Assembly (NCBI RefSeq): GCF_013283645.1
Contig: NZ_JABEKV010000001.1
Coordinates: 186,001 to 250,000 of the forward strand
DNA length: 64,000 nt
Direction of reading: 5' to 3'
DNA from: Sinorhizobium psoraleae
GTDB taxonomy: Bacteria; Pseudomonadota; Alphaproteobacteria; Rhizobiales; Rhizobiaceae
Positions within the stretch are counted from its first letter, which is position 1. Every line of letters begins with the position of its first letter. Of this stretch, positions 55,721 through 64,000 are shown in pieces. The position numbers and the translations under genes are program-made. The notes under the pieces were generated by a model, which did not search any database, had not been told where the DNA came from, and saw only the letters and a program-made list of their open reading frames with translations.

Positions 55721-56284
55721 ATGAGTAAACTTGAAAATCCAGTCCTGGTGGCGACGATCGGTGCGGCCCAGGGCCTGCGCGGCGAAGTGCGTGCGAAATC
55801 CTATACCGCTGATCCGATCGCGCTCGGCGACTACGGCAACCTGCACAGCGCAGACGGGCGCGTCTTCGAGGTGCTCGAGATCCGCGAGGCCAAGAACATG
55901 GTCGTGGTGCGCTTTCGCGGCATCAACGACCGGACCGCCGCCGAAGCCCTCAACGGGCTCGAACTCTTCATCGAGCGCGACAATCTTCCCGACGACGATC
56001 TCGACGAGGACGAGTTCTTCTACGCCGATCTCGAAGGCTTGGAAGCGGTTGACGGAACCGGCCGGAGCTACGGCTCGGTAACCGGTGTCTTCGACTTCGG
56101 TGCCGGTGACCTCTTGGAACTGAAGGGGCCGGGCCGGCGGCCGGTGCTGATCCCCTTTACCGAATGGTCGGTGCTCGAAATCGATCTCGAGGCGGGCAGA
56201 CTGCTGGTCGATCCAGTTGCGGCCGGCCTTCTCGACGCCAAGGACGACGGCGCCGGCAATCCGTTCCCAAAAAAGAACAAGTGA
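55721..56284 (+). CDS. rimM: Ribosome maturation factor RimM
   Basis: A 187-residue 16S rRNA processing factor that binds S19 in the 30S head. N-terminal domain [29 protein letters not shown] and the PRC-barrel C-terminal domain with [18 protein letters not shown]...[30 protein letters not shown]. The start at 55721 is the conserved MSKLENP start of rhizobial RimM; an in-frame ATG three codons earlier exists. trmD follows after 11 bp. Confidence 0.95.
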   Translation: MSKLENPVLVATIGAAQGLRGEVRAKSYTADPIALGDYGNLHSADGRVFEVLEIREAKNMVVVRFRGINDRTAAEALNGLELFIERDNLPDDDLDEDEFFYADLEGLEAVDGTGRSYGSVTGVFDFGAGDLLELKGPGRRPVLIPFTEWSVLEIDLEAGRLLVDPVAAGLLDAKDDGAGNPFPKKNK

Positions 56285-56295
56285 GCAGTTCGGCG

Positions 56296-56997
56296 ATGTC
56301 CTTTCGCGCGACGGTTCTGACGCTCTATCCGGAAATGTTTCCCGGACATCTTGGCGTTTCGCTCGCCGGCAAAGCACTGGAACGCGGGCAGTGGTCGATC
56401 GAGCCCGTGCAGATTCGTGATTTCGCCGAGGACAAGCACCGGACCGTCGACGACACGCCGGCCGGCGGCGGCGCCGGCATGGTGCTGAAGCCCGACGTGC
56501 TGGCACGCGCGATCGATGGAGTTTCCGCTGACGATGGTCGTCCGCGATTACTGATGAGCCCGCGTGGTCGGCCGTTGACGCAGGATCGCGTGCGGGAACT
56601 CGCTGGCGGTCCCGGCGTCGTCATTGTCTGCGGGCGTTTCGAGGGGGTCGATCAGCGGGTCATCGACACCCGCAATCTCGAGGAAGTGTCGCTCGGCGAC
56701 TACATTCTCTCCGGCGGCGAGCCTGCGGCGCTCGTGCTGCTCGATGCCGTCGTGCGCATCCTTCCCGGCGTGATGGGCAACGAACTATCGGGCCTGCACG
56801 AAAGCTTCGAAGACGGGCTTCTCGAGCATCCGCATTACACGCGGCCGCAGGTCTTTGAAGGCCACGAAATTCCAGCCGTGCTCACCTCCGGAAACCACGG
56901 CGCCATCGCCAAGTGGCGCGAGGCCGAGGCCCGGAAATTGACGGCGGAGCGCCGGCCGGATCTTCTACAGCGCCGCGCGTCTGACAAGGCGCGCTAG
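56296..56997 (+). CDS. trmD: tRNA (guanine-N1)-methyltransferase
   Basis: A 233-residue SPOUT methyltransferase making m1G37 in tRNAs. The start [17 protein letters not shown] and the trefoil-knot motif [49 protein letters not shown] are standard, as is [24 protein letters not shown]. The last residues ([10 protein letters not shown]) are encoded by the first module of a RIME repeat (56965-57011), which also supplies the TAG stop. An in-frame GTG at 56281 is an alternative start. Confidence 0.95.
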   Translation: MSFRATVLTLYPEMFPGHLGVSLAGKALERGQWSIEPVQIRDFAEDKHRTVDDTPAGGGAGMVLKPDVLARAIDGVSADDGRPRLLMSPRGRPLTQDRVRELAGGPGVVIVCGRFEGVDQRVIDTRNLEEVSLGDYILSGGEPAALVLLDAVVRILPGVMGNELSGLHESFEDGLLEHPHYTRPQVFEGHEIPAVLTSGNHGAIAKWREAEARKLTAERRPDLLQRRASDKAR

Positions 56998-57011
56998 GAC
57001 GCTGCAGCAGT
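56965..57011. repeat. RIME-like element overlapping the trmD 3' end
   Basis: CTACAGCGCCGCGCGTCTGA, CAAGGCGCGCTAGGACGCTG, CAGCAG. The arms CAGCG/CGCTG and GCGCGTC/GGCGCGC give a hairpin containing the trmD stop codon (56995-56997). Confidence 0.82.
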
Positions 57012-57023
57012 GCGCGCTGTCGG

Positions 57024-57770
57024 TCAGCCGGTGAAGAAATAATAGGCGGCGAGCAGCAACCCGACCGCGACGACGAGCGCCCGAATGATCGCCTGGGGAA
57101 CGCGGCGCGCCGCCCAGACGCCCGAATAGCCGCCAAGGGCCGCACCCGGAACCATGATCGCCGCGTGCAGCCAGGAGACGACCCCGCCTGCGGTAAAGAC
57201 AGCGATTGCGATTGCGGCAATGACGATCGAGATGAAGTTCTTCAGCGCATTCAGCCGATGGTAGCCGCCGCCGGTCGCGAGCCCCAGCACCGCCAGCATC
57301 ATGATGCCCATGCCGGCGCCGAAGAAACCGCCATAGACGGAGGTCACCATCTGGCTGGCGACACCGAGGGGACCGATTCGGTGTTCGTCGCTGCGCGCCT
57401 TGGGTTTCAGCAGAGGGCCGGCCGCGAAGATCACCGTCGCGGCGATCAGCAACCAGGGAACCATCGCTCGGAAGGACGGGTTGGAGAGCGAAAGCAGGAG
57501 CAGCGCGCCCGCAAGTCCGCCGATCGCCGAAATGATGCCAAGGACGATTGCGTTCCGCCGGTCCGCGCGGATTTCCTTGGCATAGGCTAGCGCCGAGGTG
57601 ATGTAGCCGGGAAACTGGATGATCGACGAGGTGGCGTTGGCAACGATCGGCGGCAGGCCGCCAAGTGTCATGGCGCCGAAGGTCAGAAAGGTGCCGCCGC
57701 CTGCGATGGCGTTGACGACACCGGAAAGGAAACCCGAAACAAAAAGCAGAAGAGCTTGGACGATCGTCAT
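57024..57770 (-). CDS. TSUP family permease (sulfite exporter TauE/SafE)
   Basis: A 248-residue membrane protein with about eight helices. The two TSUP repeats appear as FLSGVVNAIAGGGTFLTFGAMTLGGLPPIVANATSS and SVYGGFFGAGMGIMMLAVLGL. The family moves sulfite, sulfoacetate or other small anions; the direction and substrate here are unknown. It lies on the opposite strand inside what is usually the rpsP-rimM-trmD-rplS cluster, so it looks like an insertion or rearrangement. Confidence 0.9.
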   Translation of the reverse strand: MTIVQALLLFVSGFLSGVVNAIAGGGTFLTFGAMTLGGLPPIVANATSSIIQFPGYITSALAYAKEIRADRRNAIVLGIISAIGGLAGALLLLSLSNPSFRAMVPWLLIAATVIFAAGPLLKPKARSDEHRIGPLGVASQMVTSVYGGFFGAGMGIMMLAVLGLATGGGYHRLNALKNFISIVIAAIAIAVFTAGGVVSWLHAAIMVPGAALGGYSGVWAARRVPQAIIRALVVAVGLLLAAYYFFTG

Positions 57771-58101
57771 GGCTATCCCCGAACCGCGTGGACACCGGGA
57801 TAGCCGCTGGCGAAATCGACCGCAAGCCCGTCGCCGAAAGTGTGTCCAATGCCTGGAATTTCAGGCAATTCTGATAAAATGCCGTTTCTGAGGCGGCAAG
57901 CGCCCGGAAAATCCGCTTTCGGGGATGACAAGGCAGATCGTTTGGTGTATGTGCCGCCCCGGTTCGGGTTCTTTGCCCGTCGACCACCAACAAAGAATGG
58001 CGAATCCGCTCCTGCCATAAGTACGGCAAAGCTTGAAGGGAAATCCAACGGGCTGATCGAGAGCGCTCTGGCTGTTTCAGAAGAACGCAAAGGTTAGACC
58101 G
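57771..58101. other. Intergenic region and leader of rplS
   Basis: About 330 bp. It contains a hairpin TGCCTGGAATTTCAGGCA at 57850-57867 and must carry promoters for the divergent TSUP gene and for rplS. No gene is supported. Confidence 0.5.
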
Positions 58102-58644
58102 ATGAACATCATCCAGCAGCTGGAAGCCGAACAGGCCGCCAAGATCGCCGCAAAGCGCACCCTTCCCGATTTCTCCGCCGGCGACACCGTCCGCGTCAAC
58201 GTCCGTGTTGTCGAAGGCAACCGTACCCGCGTCCAGGCCTATGAAGGCGTCTGCATCGCCCGTTCCGGCGGCGGCATCAACGAGAGCTTCACCGTTCGCA
58301 AGATCTCCTACGGCGAAGGCGTCGAGCGCGTATTCCCGGTTTATTCTCCGCTCGTAGAGAGCGTCGAAGTGGTCCGCCGCGGTAAGGTTCGTCGCGCCAA
58401 GCTCTACTATCTGCGTGATCGTCGCGGCAAGTCGGCCCGTATCGTCGAGAACACCGGCACGCGCGCCCGCAAGCTGAACGAAGCCGAGCGCCAGGCCGTT
58501 GCCGACGAAAAGGCACGCATCGAGGCTGAAAAGGTTGCGGCCGCCCAGGCGCTTGCCGCCGAGAAGGCAGCAGCGGAAGCCGCCGAAGCAAAGGCAGCAG
58601 CCGAAGCTGCCGAGGCAAAGGCAGCGGAAAACGCCGCAGAATAA
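58102..58644 (+). CDS. rplS: 50S ribosomal protein L19
   Basis: A 180-residue protein; the first about 115 residues are L19 ([36 protein letters not shown]...[47 protein letters not shown]). The rest is an Ala/Glu/Lys tail in which AAEAAEAKA appears twice in tandem. The tail is much longer than in E. coli L19. A terminator follows. Confidence 0.96.
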   Translation: MNIIQQLEAEQAAKIAAKRTLPDFSAGDTVRVNVRVVEGNRTRVQAYEGVCIARSGGGINESFTVRKISYGEGVERVFPVYSPLVESVEVVRRGKVRRAKLYYLRDRRGKSARIVENTGTRARKLNEAERQAVADEKARIEAEKVAAAQALAAEKAAAEAAEAKAAAEAAEAKAAENAAE

Positions 58645-58668
58645 GATTTCAAATCCTAGGATTTGCAG

Positions 58669-58699
58669 AAAGGCGGCCTCGGGGCCGCCTTTCTTTTTT
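58669..58699 (+). terminator. Terminator of rplS
   Basis: AGGCGGCC / GGCCGCCT with loop TCGG, flanked by A and T runs. Just upstream is a 14-bp perfect palindrome AAATCCTAGGATTT (58651-58664). Confidence 0.88.
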
Positions 58700-58704
58700 G
58701 TCGC

Positions 58705-58840
58705 CAGAGCGTCCTTGGCGCGTTCATGCACGCGCGGCGCTCTGAAGCGGGATCCCGGAAAAGCGGCTTTCAACCCGCACCCCTCGATCTTCAAAATCGG
58801 ATGGCAATGATTTTGCGTCGATCCCAAATCATTGTGATCT
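58705..58840. repeat. Joined RIME1-like and RIME2-like units
   Basis: CAGAGCGTCCTTGGCGCGTT, CATGCACGCGCGGCGCTCTG is the first unit; AAGCGGGATCCCGGAAAAGC, then an inverted repeat ATGATTTTGCG...CCCAAATCATTGTGATCT is the second, as at 17163-17270. Confidence 0.72.
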
Positions 58841-58906
58841 ATCTGCTTGTCTTCCCGGTGAAATTTGTGACATTTTCTGTCGCCACAATTTTCGGGAGCT
58901 TCTCCA

Positions 58907-59716
58907 ATGACATGCCGTCGCCATGTGCTTGCGGGTATCGCCGCAGCCCTCGCCGTTCCATTCGCATTCTCCGCGCCCGCCGTCGCGAGCGATCTGCCGG
59001 ATCTCGGCGGCAAGACGGTTGTCGTCGTCACCGAGAATGCCTATCCGCCGCTGCAATTCGTCGATCCGAAGACCGGCCAGGCCGTCGGATGGGAGTATGA
59101 TGCGATGAACGAGATCGCCAAGCGGCTGAACTTCAAGGTCGAATACCAGAACACCAGTTGGGACGCGATGATTCAGGCAGTCTCCGATGGCCAGTACCAG
59201 ATCGGCATGACCGGCATCACCATCAAGGACGACCGCAAGGAAAAGGTCGACTTCTCCGACCCTTATATGCGCTCGCAGCAGTTCATGCTGGTGCGTGGCG
59301 ACGAAACCCGCTTCAAGGACGCCAAGAGCTTCGCCGCAGTCGAGGATGCACTGATCGGCGCCCAGCCCGGCACTTCGCCGTTCTACACGGCGGTCTATGA
59401 GATCCTTGACGGCAACGAGCAGAACCCGCGCATCAAGCTGTTCGAGACCTTTGGCGCGACGGTGCAGGCCTTGAAGGCCGGCGACGTCGACCTTGTGCTG
59501 ACCGACAGCGTGGCCGCGAAGGGCTATGTCGATTCTTCGGAAGGCAAGCTCAAGGTCGTCGGCGAGCCGCTCGGCACCGAGGATTTCGGCTTCATCTTCC
59601 CGAAGGGCTCCGATCTCGTCGCCCCGATCAATGCTGCCATCAAGGCGCTGAAGGAGGACGGCACTCTCGATGCGCTGAACAAGAAGTGGTTCCTCGACTA
59701 CAAGATGGGCGGCTGA
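58907..59716 (+). CDS. Polar amino-acid ABC transporter substrate-binding protein
   Basis: A 269-residue periplasmic protein. A signal peptide ([23 protein letters not shown]) precedes a PBP type 2 domain: [40 protein letters not shown], then [22 protein letters not shown], the His/Glu/Arg-type amino-acid binding signatures. It works with the permease gene that follows; no ATPase gene is adjacent, so an ATPase must come from elsewhere. Confidence 0.93.
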   Translation: MTCRRHVLAGIAAALAVPFAFSAPAVASDLPDLGGKTVVVVTENAYPPLQFVDPKTGQAVGWEYDAMNEIAKRLNFKVEYQNTSWDAMIQAVSDGQYQIGMTGITIKDDRKEKVDFSDPYMRSQQFMLVRGDETRFKDAKSFAAVEDALIGAQPGTSPFYTAVYEILDGNEQNPRIKLFETFGATVQALKAGDVDLVLTDSVAAKGYVDSSEGKLKVVGEPLGTEDFGFIFPKGSDLVAPINAAIKALKEDGTLDALNKKWFLDYKMGG

Positions 59717-59721
59717 TCGCC

Positions 59722-59776
59722 TGAGCAGGGATGAGGAAAAGTGTGTGCGGTTTTCCGCCCGCATCCCCGCTCGAAC
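59722..59776. repeat. RIME2-like unit between binding protein and permease genes
   Basis: AGCAGGGATGAGGAAAAGTG, TGTGCGGTTTTCCGCCCGCA, TCCCCGCTCGAACT. It lies only 5 bases after the stop and ends just before the permease ribosome site. Confidence 0.7.
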
Positions 59777-59790
59777 TTATGGGAATTACT

Positions 59791-60615
59791 ATGGCGCCCT
59801 TGCAGCCGTCCGACAGGTCCCAGAAGGGCGACTATCCCTGGTGGCTGGTCGCCCTTCTCGTCATCGCCGTGGCGCTCGCCACGGTTATTGCAACCAACGA
59901 CATCTTTTCCCAGGTTTTCAACGTCGTCCTCAAAGGCATCGGCGTCACCGTTTTCGTGACGCTGATGGGTTTTGCGCTGGCGACGGTGCTTGGCCTCGGA
60001 GTGGCATTGATGGTGCTTTCGGAACATGTCGCGCTGCGCCAGACCGCGCGCTTCTATACCGAGGTGATCCGTGGCGTGCCGATCCTCGTTCTGCTCTTCT
60101 ACATCGCCTTCGTCGGCGCGCCGGCGCTGGTGGTCGTCGCGAACTTCGCGGCTGCGCCCTTCATCTCGGCCGGCTGGATGGAGCCGGTCGTCGTTCGCGA
60201 CATCTCGCTGATGTGGCGGGCGATCATCGCCTTGATGATCGGCTATTCGGCCTTCATCGCCGAGGTCTTTCGCGCCGGCATCCAGTCGGTCGACAAGGGA
60301 CAGGTGGAGGCGGCGAAGGCGCTTGGGCTTTCGCGCTACCAGCGCTTTCGCCTCGTCGTCTTCCCGCAGGCGATCCGCATCATCCTGCCGCCGCTCGGTA
60401 ACGACTTCGTGGCGATGGTCAAGGATTCCTCGCTGGTCTCGGTGCTCGGCGTCGCCGATATCACCCAGATGGGCAAGATCTATGCCTCGGGCTCTTTCCG
60501 CTTCTTCGAGACCTATTCCATCGTCGCCTATGTCTATCTCATCCTGACGATTGGCCTGTCGCTGGCGCTCCGGGCGCTCGAGCGGCGGCTGCGGCGGGCG
60601 GAGGCACCGCGATAG
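59791..60615 (+). CDS. Polar amino-acid ABC transporter permease
   Basis: A 274-residue membrane protein with about five helices: GIGVTVFVTLMGFALATVLGLGVALM, RFYTEVIRGVPILVLLFYIAF, and the EAA motif QVEAAKALGLSRYQRFRLVVFPQAIRIILPPLGNDFVAMVKDSSLVSVLGV, typical of His/Glu/Gln-type permeases. The ATG at 59791 has GGGAA six bases upstream and is preferred over ATG 59779. It probably forms a homodimer with an ATPase encoded elsewhere. Confidence 0.93.
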   Translation: MAPLQPSDRSQKGDYPWWLVALLVIAVALATVIATNDIFSQVFNVVLKGIGVTVFVTLMGFALATVLGLGVALMVLSEHVALRQTARFYTEVIRGVPILVLLFYIAFVGAPALVVVANFAAAPFISAGWMEPVVVRDISLMWRAIIALMIGYSAFIAEVFRAGIQSVDKGQVEAAKALGLSRYQRFRLVVFPQAIRIILPPLGNDFVAMVKDSSLVSVLGVADITQMGKIYASGSFRFFETYSIVAYVYLILTIGLSLALRALERRLRRAEAPR

Positions 60616-60897
60616 GTTGTCGTCTTCGTTGGAATGGGTGGTTTGCGGAGTCGCTCCGCATCTCGCCAATTGCCGAACAGTCAAAAAATTGATATGAGCA
60701 CGGCCATGGAATCCAAATTCGGATGTCGCGAACAGAAAATCGTCGTGCTGCAGGACCACAAGCGTCTGCCGGCACGCTTTTTCGCGCGGGTTTCCGGCGC
60801 GCTCACCAGCCGCCTATCCTGATCGTTCGATCAGTTTTTCCGGCCGCGCTGCTGCCGGCCTTTCCCATATTCTGAAAATTCAAATGGACATACTGCC

Positions 60898-62307
60898 ATG
60901 AGCGCACCGCGTACCCTCTATGACAAGATCTGGGACGATCACCTGGTCAACAGCCAGGAGGACGGCACCTGTCTTCTCTACATCGATCGTCACCTCGTCC
61001 ACGAGGTGACGAGCCCGCAGGCCTTCGAGGGCCTGCGCATGGCCGGCCGCAAGGTCCGCGCGCCGGAAAAGACGCTCGCTGTCGTCGACCATAACGTCCC
61101 GACGTCGCCCGATCGGCACCTCGGCATCAAGAACGAGGAAAGCCGCATCCAGGTCGAGGCGCTCGCCAGGAACGCCGCTGATTTCGGCGTCGAATATTAT
61201 TCCGAGAACGACAAGCGCCAGGGCATCGTCCATATCGTCGGTCCTGAACAGGGCTTCACCCTGCCGGGCATGACGATCGTCTGCGGCGACAGCCATACCT
61301 CGACACACGGCGCCTTCGGCGCGCTGGCGCACGGTATCGGCACCTCTGAGGTCGAGCATGTCCTGGCGACGCAGACGCTGATCCAGAAGAAGGCCAAGAA
61401 TATGCTGGTGCGCGTCGACGGCCAACTGCCGCCGGGCGTCACCGCCAAGGACATCATCCTCGCGATCATCGGCGAAATCGGCACGGCCGGCGGCACCGGC
61501 CATGTCATCGAGTTCGCCGGGGAAGCCATCCGTTCGCTCTCGATGGAAGGCCGCATGACGATCTGCAACATGACGATCGAAGGCGGCGCACGCGCCGGCC
61601 TGATCGCGCCGGACGAAACGACCTTCGCCTATATCAAGGACCGGCCGCGCGCACCGAAGGGCAGGGCCTGGGACATGGCGCTCGAATACTGGAAGACGCT
61701 GCATACGGACGAGGGCGCCCACTATGACCGCGTCGTCGTGCTCGACGCTGCCAACCTGCCGCCGATCGTTTCCTGGGGTTCCTCGCCGGAAGACGTGGTC
61801 TCGGTGCAGGGCATCGTTCCGAACCCGGATGAAATCCAGGACGAGACGAAGCGCGCTTCGAAATGGCGTGCGCTCGACTATATGGGCCTGAAGCCGGGCA
61901 CGAAGATCACCGACATCGCGATCGACCGGGTCTTCATCGGCTCGTGCACCAACGGCCGCATCGAGGACCTGCGCGCTGTCGCGAAGGTCGTCGAAGGGCG
62001 GAAGGTCGCCCCGACCGTTTCCGCGATGATCGTGCCGGGCTCCGGTCTCGTCAAGGAACAGGCGGAAGCCGAGGGGCTCGACAGGATCTTCAAGGAAGCG
62101 GGCTTCGACTGGCGCGAACCCGGCTGCTCCATGTGCCTTGCGATGAACGACGACCGGTTGAAGCCGGGCGAGCGTTGCGCCTCGACATCGAACCGCAACT
62201 TCGAAGGCCGCCAAGGCTTCAAGGGGCGCACGCATCTGGTCTCCCCGGCCATGGCCGCGGCCGCGGCGGTTGCTGGGCACTTCATCGATATTCGCGAGTG
62301 GAAGTAA
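60898..62307 (+). CDS. leuC: 3-isopropylmalate dehydratase large subunit
   Basis: A 469-residue [4Fe-4S] hydro-lyase that isomerises 2-isopropylmalate to 3-isopropylmalate in leucine synthesis, with LeuD. Family landmarks are [72 protein letters not shown] and [11 protein letters not shown] (cluster Cys residues). leuD is not in the window, a separation common in rhizobia. The 280-bp upstream gap has no confident gene. Confidence 0.96.
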   Translation: MSAPRTLYDKIWDDHLVNSQEDGTCLLYIDRHLVHEVTSPQAFEGLRMAGRKVRAPEKTLAVVDHNVPTSPDRHLGIKNEESRIQVEALARNAADFGVEYYSENDKRQGIVHIVGPEQGFTLPGMTIVCGDSHTSTHGAFGALAHGIGTSEVEHVLATQTLIQKKAKNMLVRVDGQLPPGVTAKDIILAIIGEIGTAGGTGHVIEFAGEAIRSLSMEGRMTICNMTIEGGARAGLIAPDETTFAYIKDRPRAPKGRAWDMALEYWKTLHTDEGAHYDRVVVLDAANLPPIVSWGSSPEDVVSVQGIVPNPDEIQDETKRASKWRALDYMGLKPGTKITDIAIDRVFIGSCTNGRIEDLRAVAKVVEGRKVAPTVSAMIVPGSGLVKEQAEAEGLDRIFKEAGFDWREPGCSMCLAMNDDRLKPGERCASTSNRNFEGRQGFKGRTHLVSPAMAAAAAVAGHFIDIREWK

Positions 62308-62333
62308 GCCGGTTCGAGCTTTCCGGCGTCTAT

Positions 62334-62362
62334 GGCCGCCCCTCGGGGCGGCCTTTTTTTTT
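62334..62362 (+). terminator. Terminator of leuC
   Basis: GGCCGCCC / GGGCGGCC with loop CTCG, followed by nine T residues, 26 bases after the stop. Confidence 0.9.
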
Positions 62363-62414
62363 GCGCGCGACGGTGCGAGAATGAAACGATTGGCCGACAG
62401 ATGAGGAACGCCCC

Positions 62415-62960
62415 ATGCCTGACGACGCCAGACCCCCGACACGCCGTCTCATGTTGCTCCGCCACGGCAAATCCGCCTGGCCGGGGGGAGTTGCCGACCA
62501 TCGCCGCCCGCTTGCCGGCCGCGGTCGGAAGGCGGCGCCGGCAATCGGCGCATTCATGGCGCTGCAGGAGTTGATCCCGGATCTCGCGCTCGTTTCGACC
62601 GCCCGACGCGCCCAGGAGACCTGGGAGCTCGTCGCCGAGGCGTTTCCGCACAAGGTTGACGCCCGCGACGCTGTCGCCATCTATGACGTCGCCGCCAAGG
62701 CCATGATCGATGTGATCCGCAAGGTAGAACCGGCGGTCGAGAAGCTTATGCTCGTCGGGCACAATCCGGGCATGGCGGAGCTTGCACTCCTCCTCGCCGG
62801 CGGCGGAGACGAGGCGGCGTTGGCGCGCCTGCACGAGAAGTTTCCGACGGCCGGGCTCGCCGTCATCGACTTCACCGTCGAGCAATGGTCGGAGATAGCG
62901 CCCGGCACGGGCCGGCTCGTTCAGTTCGTGACACCGCGCATACTGGACGACGGAACGTGA
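62415..62960 (+). CDS. SixA-like histidine phosphatase
   Basis: A 181-residue protein of the histidine phosphatase superfamily: RLMLLRHGKSAWPG (RHG catalytic motif), STARRAQETWELV and LVGHNPGMAELALLL (second catalytic His). SixA dephosphorylates phosphohistidine domains in E. coli; the target here is unknown. The start at 62415 is preceded by GAGGAACGCCCC. It lies between leuC and a repeat. Confidence 0.9.
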   Translation: MPDDARPPTRRLMLLRHGKSAWPGGVADHRRPLAGRGRKAAPAIGAFMALQELIPDLALVSTARRAQETWELVAEAFPHKVDARDAVAIYDVAAKAMIDVIRKVEPAVEKLMLVGHNPGMAELALLLAGGGDEAALARLHEKFPTAGLAVIDFTVEQWSEIAPGTGRLVQFVTPRILDDGT

Positions 62961-62969
62961 TGAGCCGTC

Positions 62970-63013
62970 TCTGCAGCGATCTTCACGCGTCCGATTGGGC
63001 GCGCGGCGCTGTG
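62970..63013. repeat. RIME-like partial element
   Basis: CTGCAGCGATCTTCACGCGT, CCGATTGGGCGCGCGGCGCT, GTGA. First module only, in the gap between the phosphatase and the convergent L,D-transpeptidase-like gene, whose stop is 5 bases away. Confidence 0.72.
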
Positions 63014-63017
63014 ATTT

Positions 63018-63566
63018 CTACACCACCTTCACGACCGTTCCCCGGCGCATGTGCCGGATCAGCCGCTTCATCGCCGGCAGGCTGACGGCGACGCAGCCCT
63101 GCGTCGGCTCGTAGCCGGGGCGGATCAGATGGAAGAAGATCGCGGAGCCGGCGTTGCGCCGCCTGGAGAAAATGTTCCAGTCCATGACCAGGCAGACATC
63201 ATAGAGGCCGTCGTCGCGCAACATCGTCTCGTGGCTGGCCGTAAGCGGGGCTCTGGCCGGGCGGTTATAGGAGGCGTGCCTCGGATCGTCGCACCAGAGC
63301 ATGTCGCGGCGGATCGCGCGCATCGGCAGACAAGTCGGTGGCAGCGAGATGCGGTCGCGACGCATGTAGCCGCCGATCAGTTTCATCGATGCACGCGGCG
63401 TTGCGCCGTCGCCCTCGCGCTTCACCGCCGTCACGCCGCCACGGCCGATCGCCGCCTGCTCTGTTCTGCCGTCGAAACTGACAAGCGCGCGCCGGCGGTC
63501 GCGGGGTGCCGTTCTGACGATGATCGTGGATTTCGGCGATCTTACTCCCGACGTTTTCTTGCGCAT
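63018..63566 (-). CDS. L,D-transpeptidase catalytic-domain (YkuD-like) family protein
   Basis: A 182-residue protein. The C-terminal half shows the L,D-transpeptidase pattern: SAIFFHLIRPGYEPTQGCVAVSLPAMKRLIRHM, with the catalytic Cys in GCVAVS and an upstream His. No clear signal peptide is visible, so its location is uncertain. It may cross-link peptidoglycan or attach proteins to it. The ATG at 63566 (MRKKTSGVRSPKSTIIVRTAP) is preferred because GAGA precedes it and the longer frame is not domain-like. It is divergent from a response regulator gene. Confidence 0.8.
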   Translation of the reverse strand: MRKKTSGVRSPKSTIIVRTAPRDRRRALVSFDGRTEQAAIGRGGVTAVKREGDGATPRASMKLIGGYMRRDRISLPPTCLPMRAIRRDMLWCDDPRHASYNRPARAPLTASHETMLRDDGLYDVCLVMDWNIFSRRRNAGSAIFFHLIRPGYEPTQGCVAVSLPAMKRLIRHMRRGTVVKVV

Positions 63567-63711
63567 TATTCTCACAAAATTTTGCCTTGTCCGTGACTTA
63601 GTGACAACCATAGGCATGGTTGCATTTATGACGACGCTCAACGGCGGCCGGCTTGCCAAGCGCGGCATTTGAGCTAGTTTTGATTCAGGAAGCAAACAGG
63701 AATTGTCCCCC

Positions 63712-64000
63712 ATGGCGACACGCACCATTCTCCTTGTCGATGACGACAATGACCTGCGCGAAACATTGGTAGAACAGCTTTCTCTCTACGAAGAGTTCGA
63801 CCTTCTGCAAGAGGCGACCGCCGGCAAGGGGATCCAGGCGGCTCGCGCGCATCAGGTCGACCTCCTGATCATGGATGTCGGCCTGCCCGACATGGATGGC
63901 CGCGAGGCGGTCAAGCTCCTGCGCAAGGGCGGCTTCAAGGCGCCGATCATCATGCTGACGGGCCATGACACCGATTCGGACACCATCCTCGGGCTTGAAG
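63712..64000 (+). CDS. Response regulator, OmpR-type receiver (N-terminal part)
   Basis: The first 96 residues of a two-component response regulator: ILLVDDDNDLRETLVEQL (acidic pocket), LLIMDVGLPDMDG (phospho-accepting Asp) and IIMLTGHDTDSDT (Thr switch). The gene runs off the window, so the output domain is not seen. The closeness to known rhizobial envelope or cell-cycle regulators cannot be settled from this part. It is divergent from an L,D-transpeptidase-like gene, which is compatible with an envelope role. Confidence 0.88.
   Translation, partial: MATRTILLVDDDNDLRETLVEQLSLYEEFDLLQEATAGKGIQAARAHQVDLLIMDVGLPDMDGREAVKLLRKGGFKAPIIMLTGHDTDSDTILGLE

Noticed and set aside
60694..60822. 42-codon frame upstream of leuC
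   Set aside because: No ribosome site, no recognisable similarity; probably leader sequence.

Overview
The window is a gene-dense, high-GC stretch of an alphaproteobacterial chromosome, most likely Sinorhizobium/Ensifer. The grounds are the phaR-phbA-phbB cluster beside rpmF, rpoH2 behind a promoter-like GGAAC-N18-TT sequence, the split ccmABCDG cluster, the ftsY/mtaB/dapF/ffh/rpsP/rimM/trmD/rplS core block, and many copies of RIME-like rhizobial intergenic mosaic repeats. I see no phage, IS element, CRISPR array, tRNA or rRNA. Almost everything is core housekeeping, so the unusual signals lie between genes, at gene ends, or inside one gene (ftsY).

Layout. 0-4 kb: end of a glutathione S-transferase, rpmF, and the polyhydroxybutyrate genes (phaR, phbA, phbB). 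4-11 kb: a long structured non-coding region, a SUV3-like helicase, an S4 protein, ferredoxin fdxA, a CarD/CdnL regulator and rpoH2. 11-20 kb: an M48 lipoprotein protease, thiBPQ under a TPP riboswitch, a GNAT enzyme, thiamine pyrophosphokinase and an ABC-F protein. 20-27 kb: a MarR/MFS efflux pair, argG, a LysE exporter and a TrpX-type ABC transporter. 27-32 kb: rlmN and small stress or metabolic genes (IalB-like, DUF1232, pterin dehydratase, LMW phosphatase, thpR). 32-36 kb: a TesA-type esterase divergent from a YbbA/YbbP-type ABC pair, then a Bax-inhibitor-1 protein. 36-42 kb: a PAT-type acetyltransferase, DUF2794, DUF1223 and aconitase. 42-46 kb: ccmA, ccmB, ccmC, ccmD, ccmG, then DUF2585 and YciB on the other strand. 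46-58.7 kb: ftsY, mtaB, dapF, an MBL hydrolase, a MarR/isochorismatase pair, ffh, chorismate mutase, rpsP, rimM, trmD, a TSUP permease and rplS. 58.7-64 kb: a polar amino-acid ABC binding protein and permease, leuC, a SixA-like phosphatase, an L,D-transpeptidase-like gene and the start of a response regulator.

The genes form several working sets: PHB synthesis and its regulator; thiamine uptake plus its activating kinase; heme export and cytochrome c maturation; both protein GTPases of the SRP pathway (Ffh and FtsY); and the S16/RimM/TrmD/L19 translation cluster, here split by an inverted permease gene and repeats.

Main observations for follow-up: (1) the acidic N-terminal part of FtsY contains four in-frame palindromic-repeat units arranged as two diverged ~300-bp duplicates; (2) the phbB-helicase gap holds two UUCG hairpins 280 nt apart with a compensatory base-pair change, plus mutually exclusive hairpins that could hide a strong Shine-Dalgarno sequence ahead of a 35-codon leader ORF; (3) a RIME repeat supplies the last codons and stop of trmD; (4) a perfect FNR/FixK-type palindrome lies just upstream of ccmC. 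All of these come from reading the sequence by eye; no database or folding program was run.
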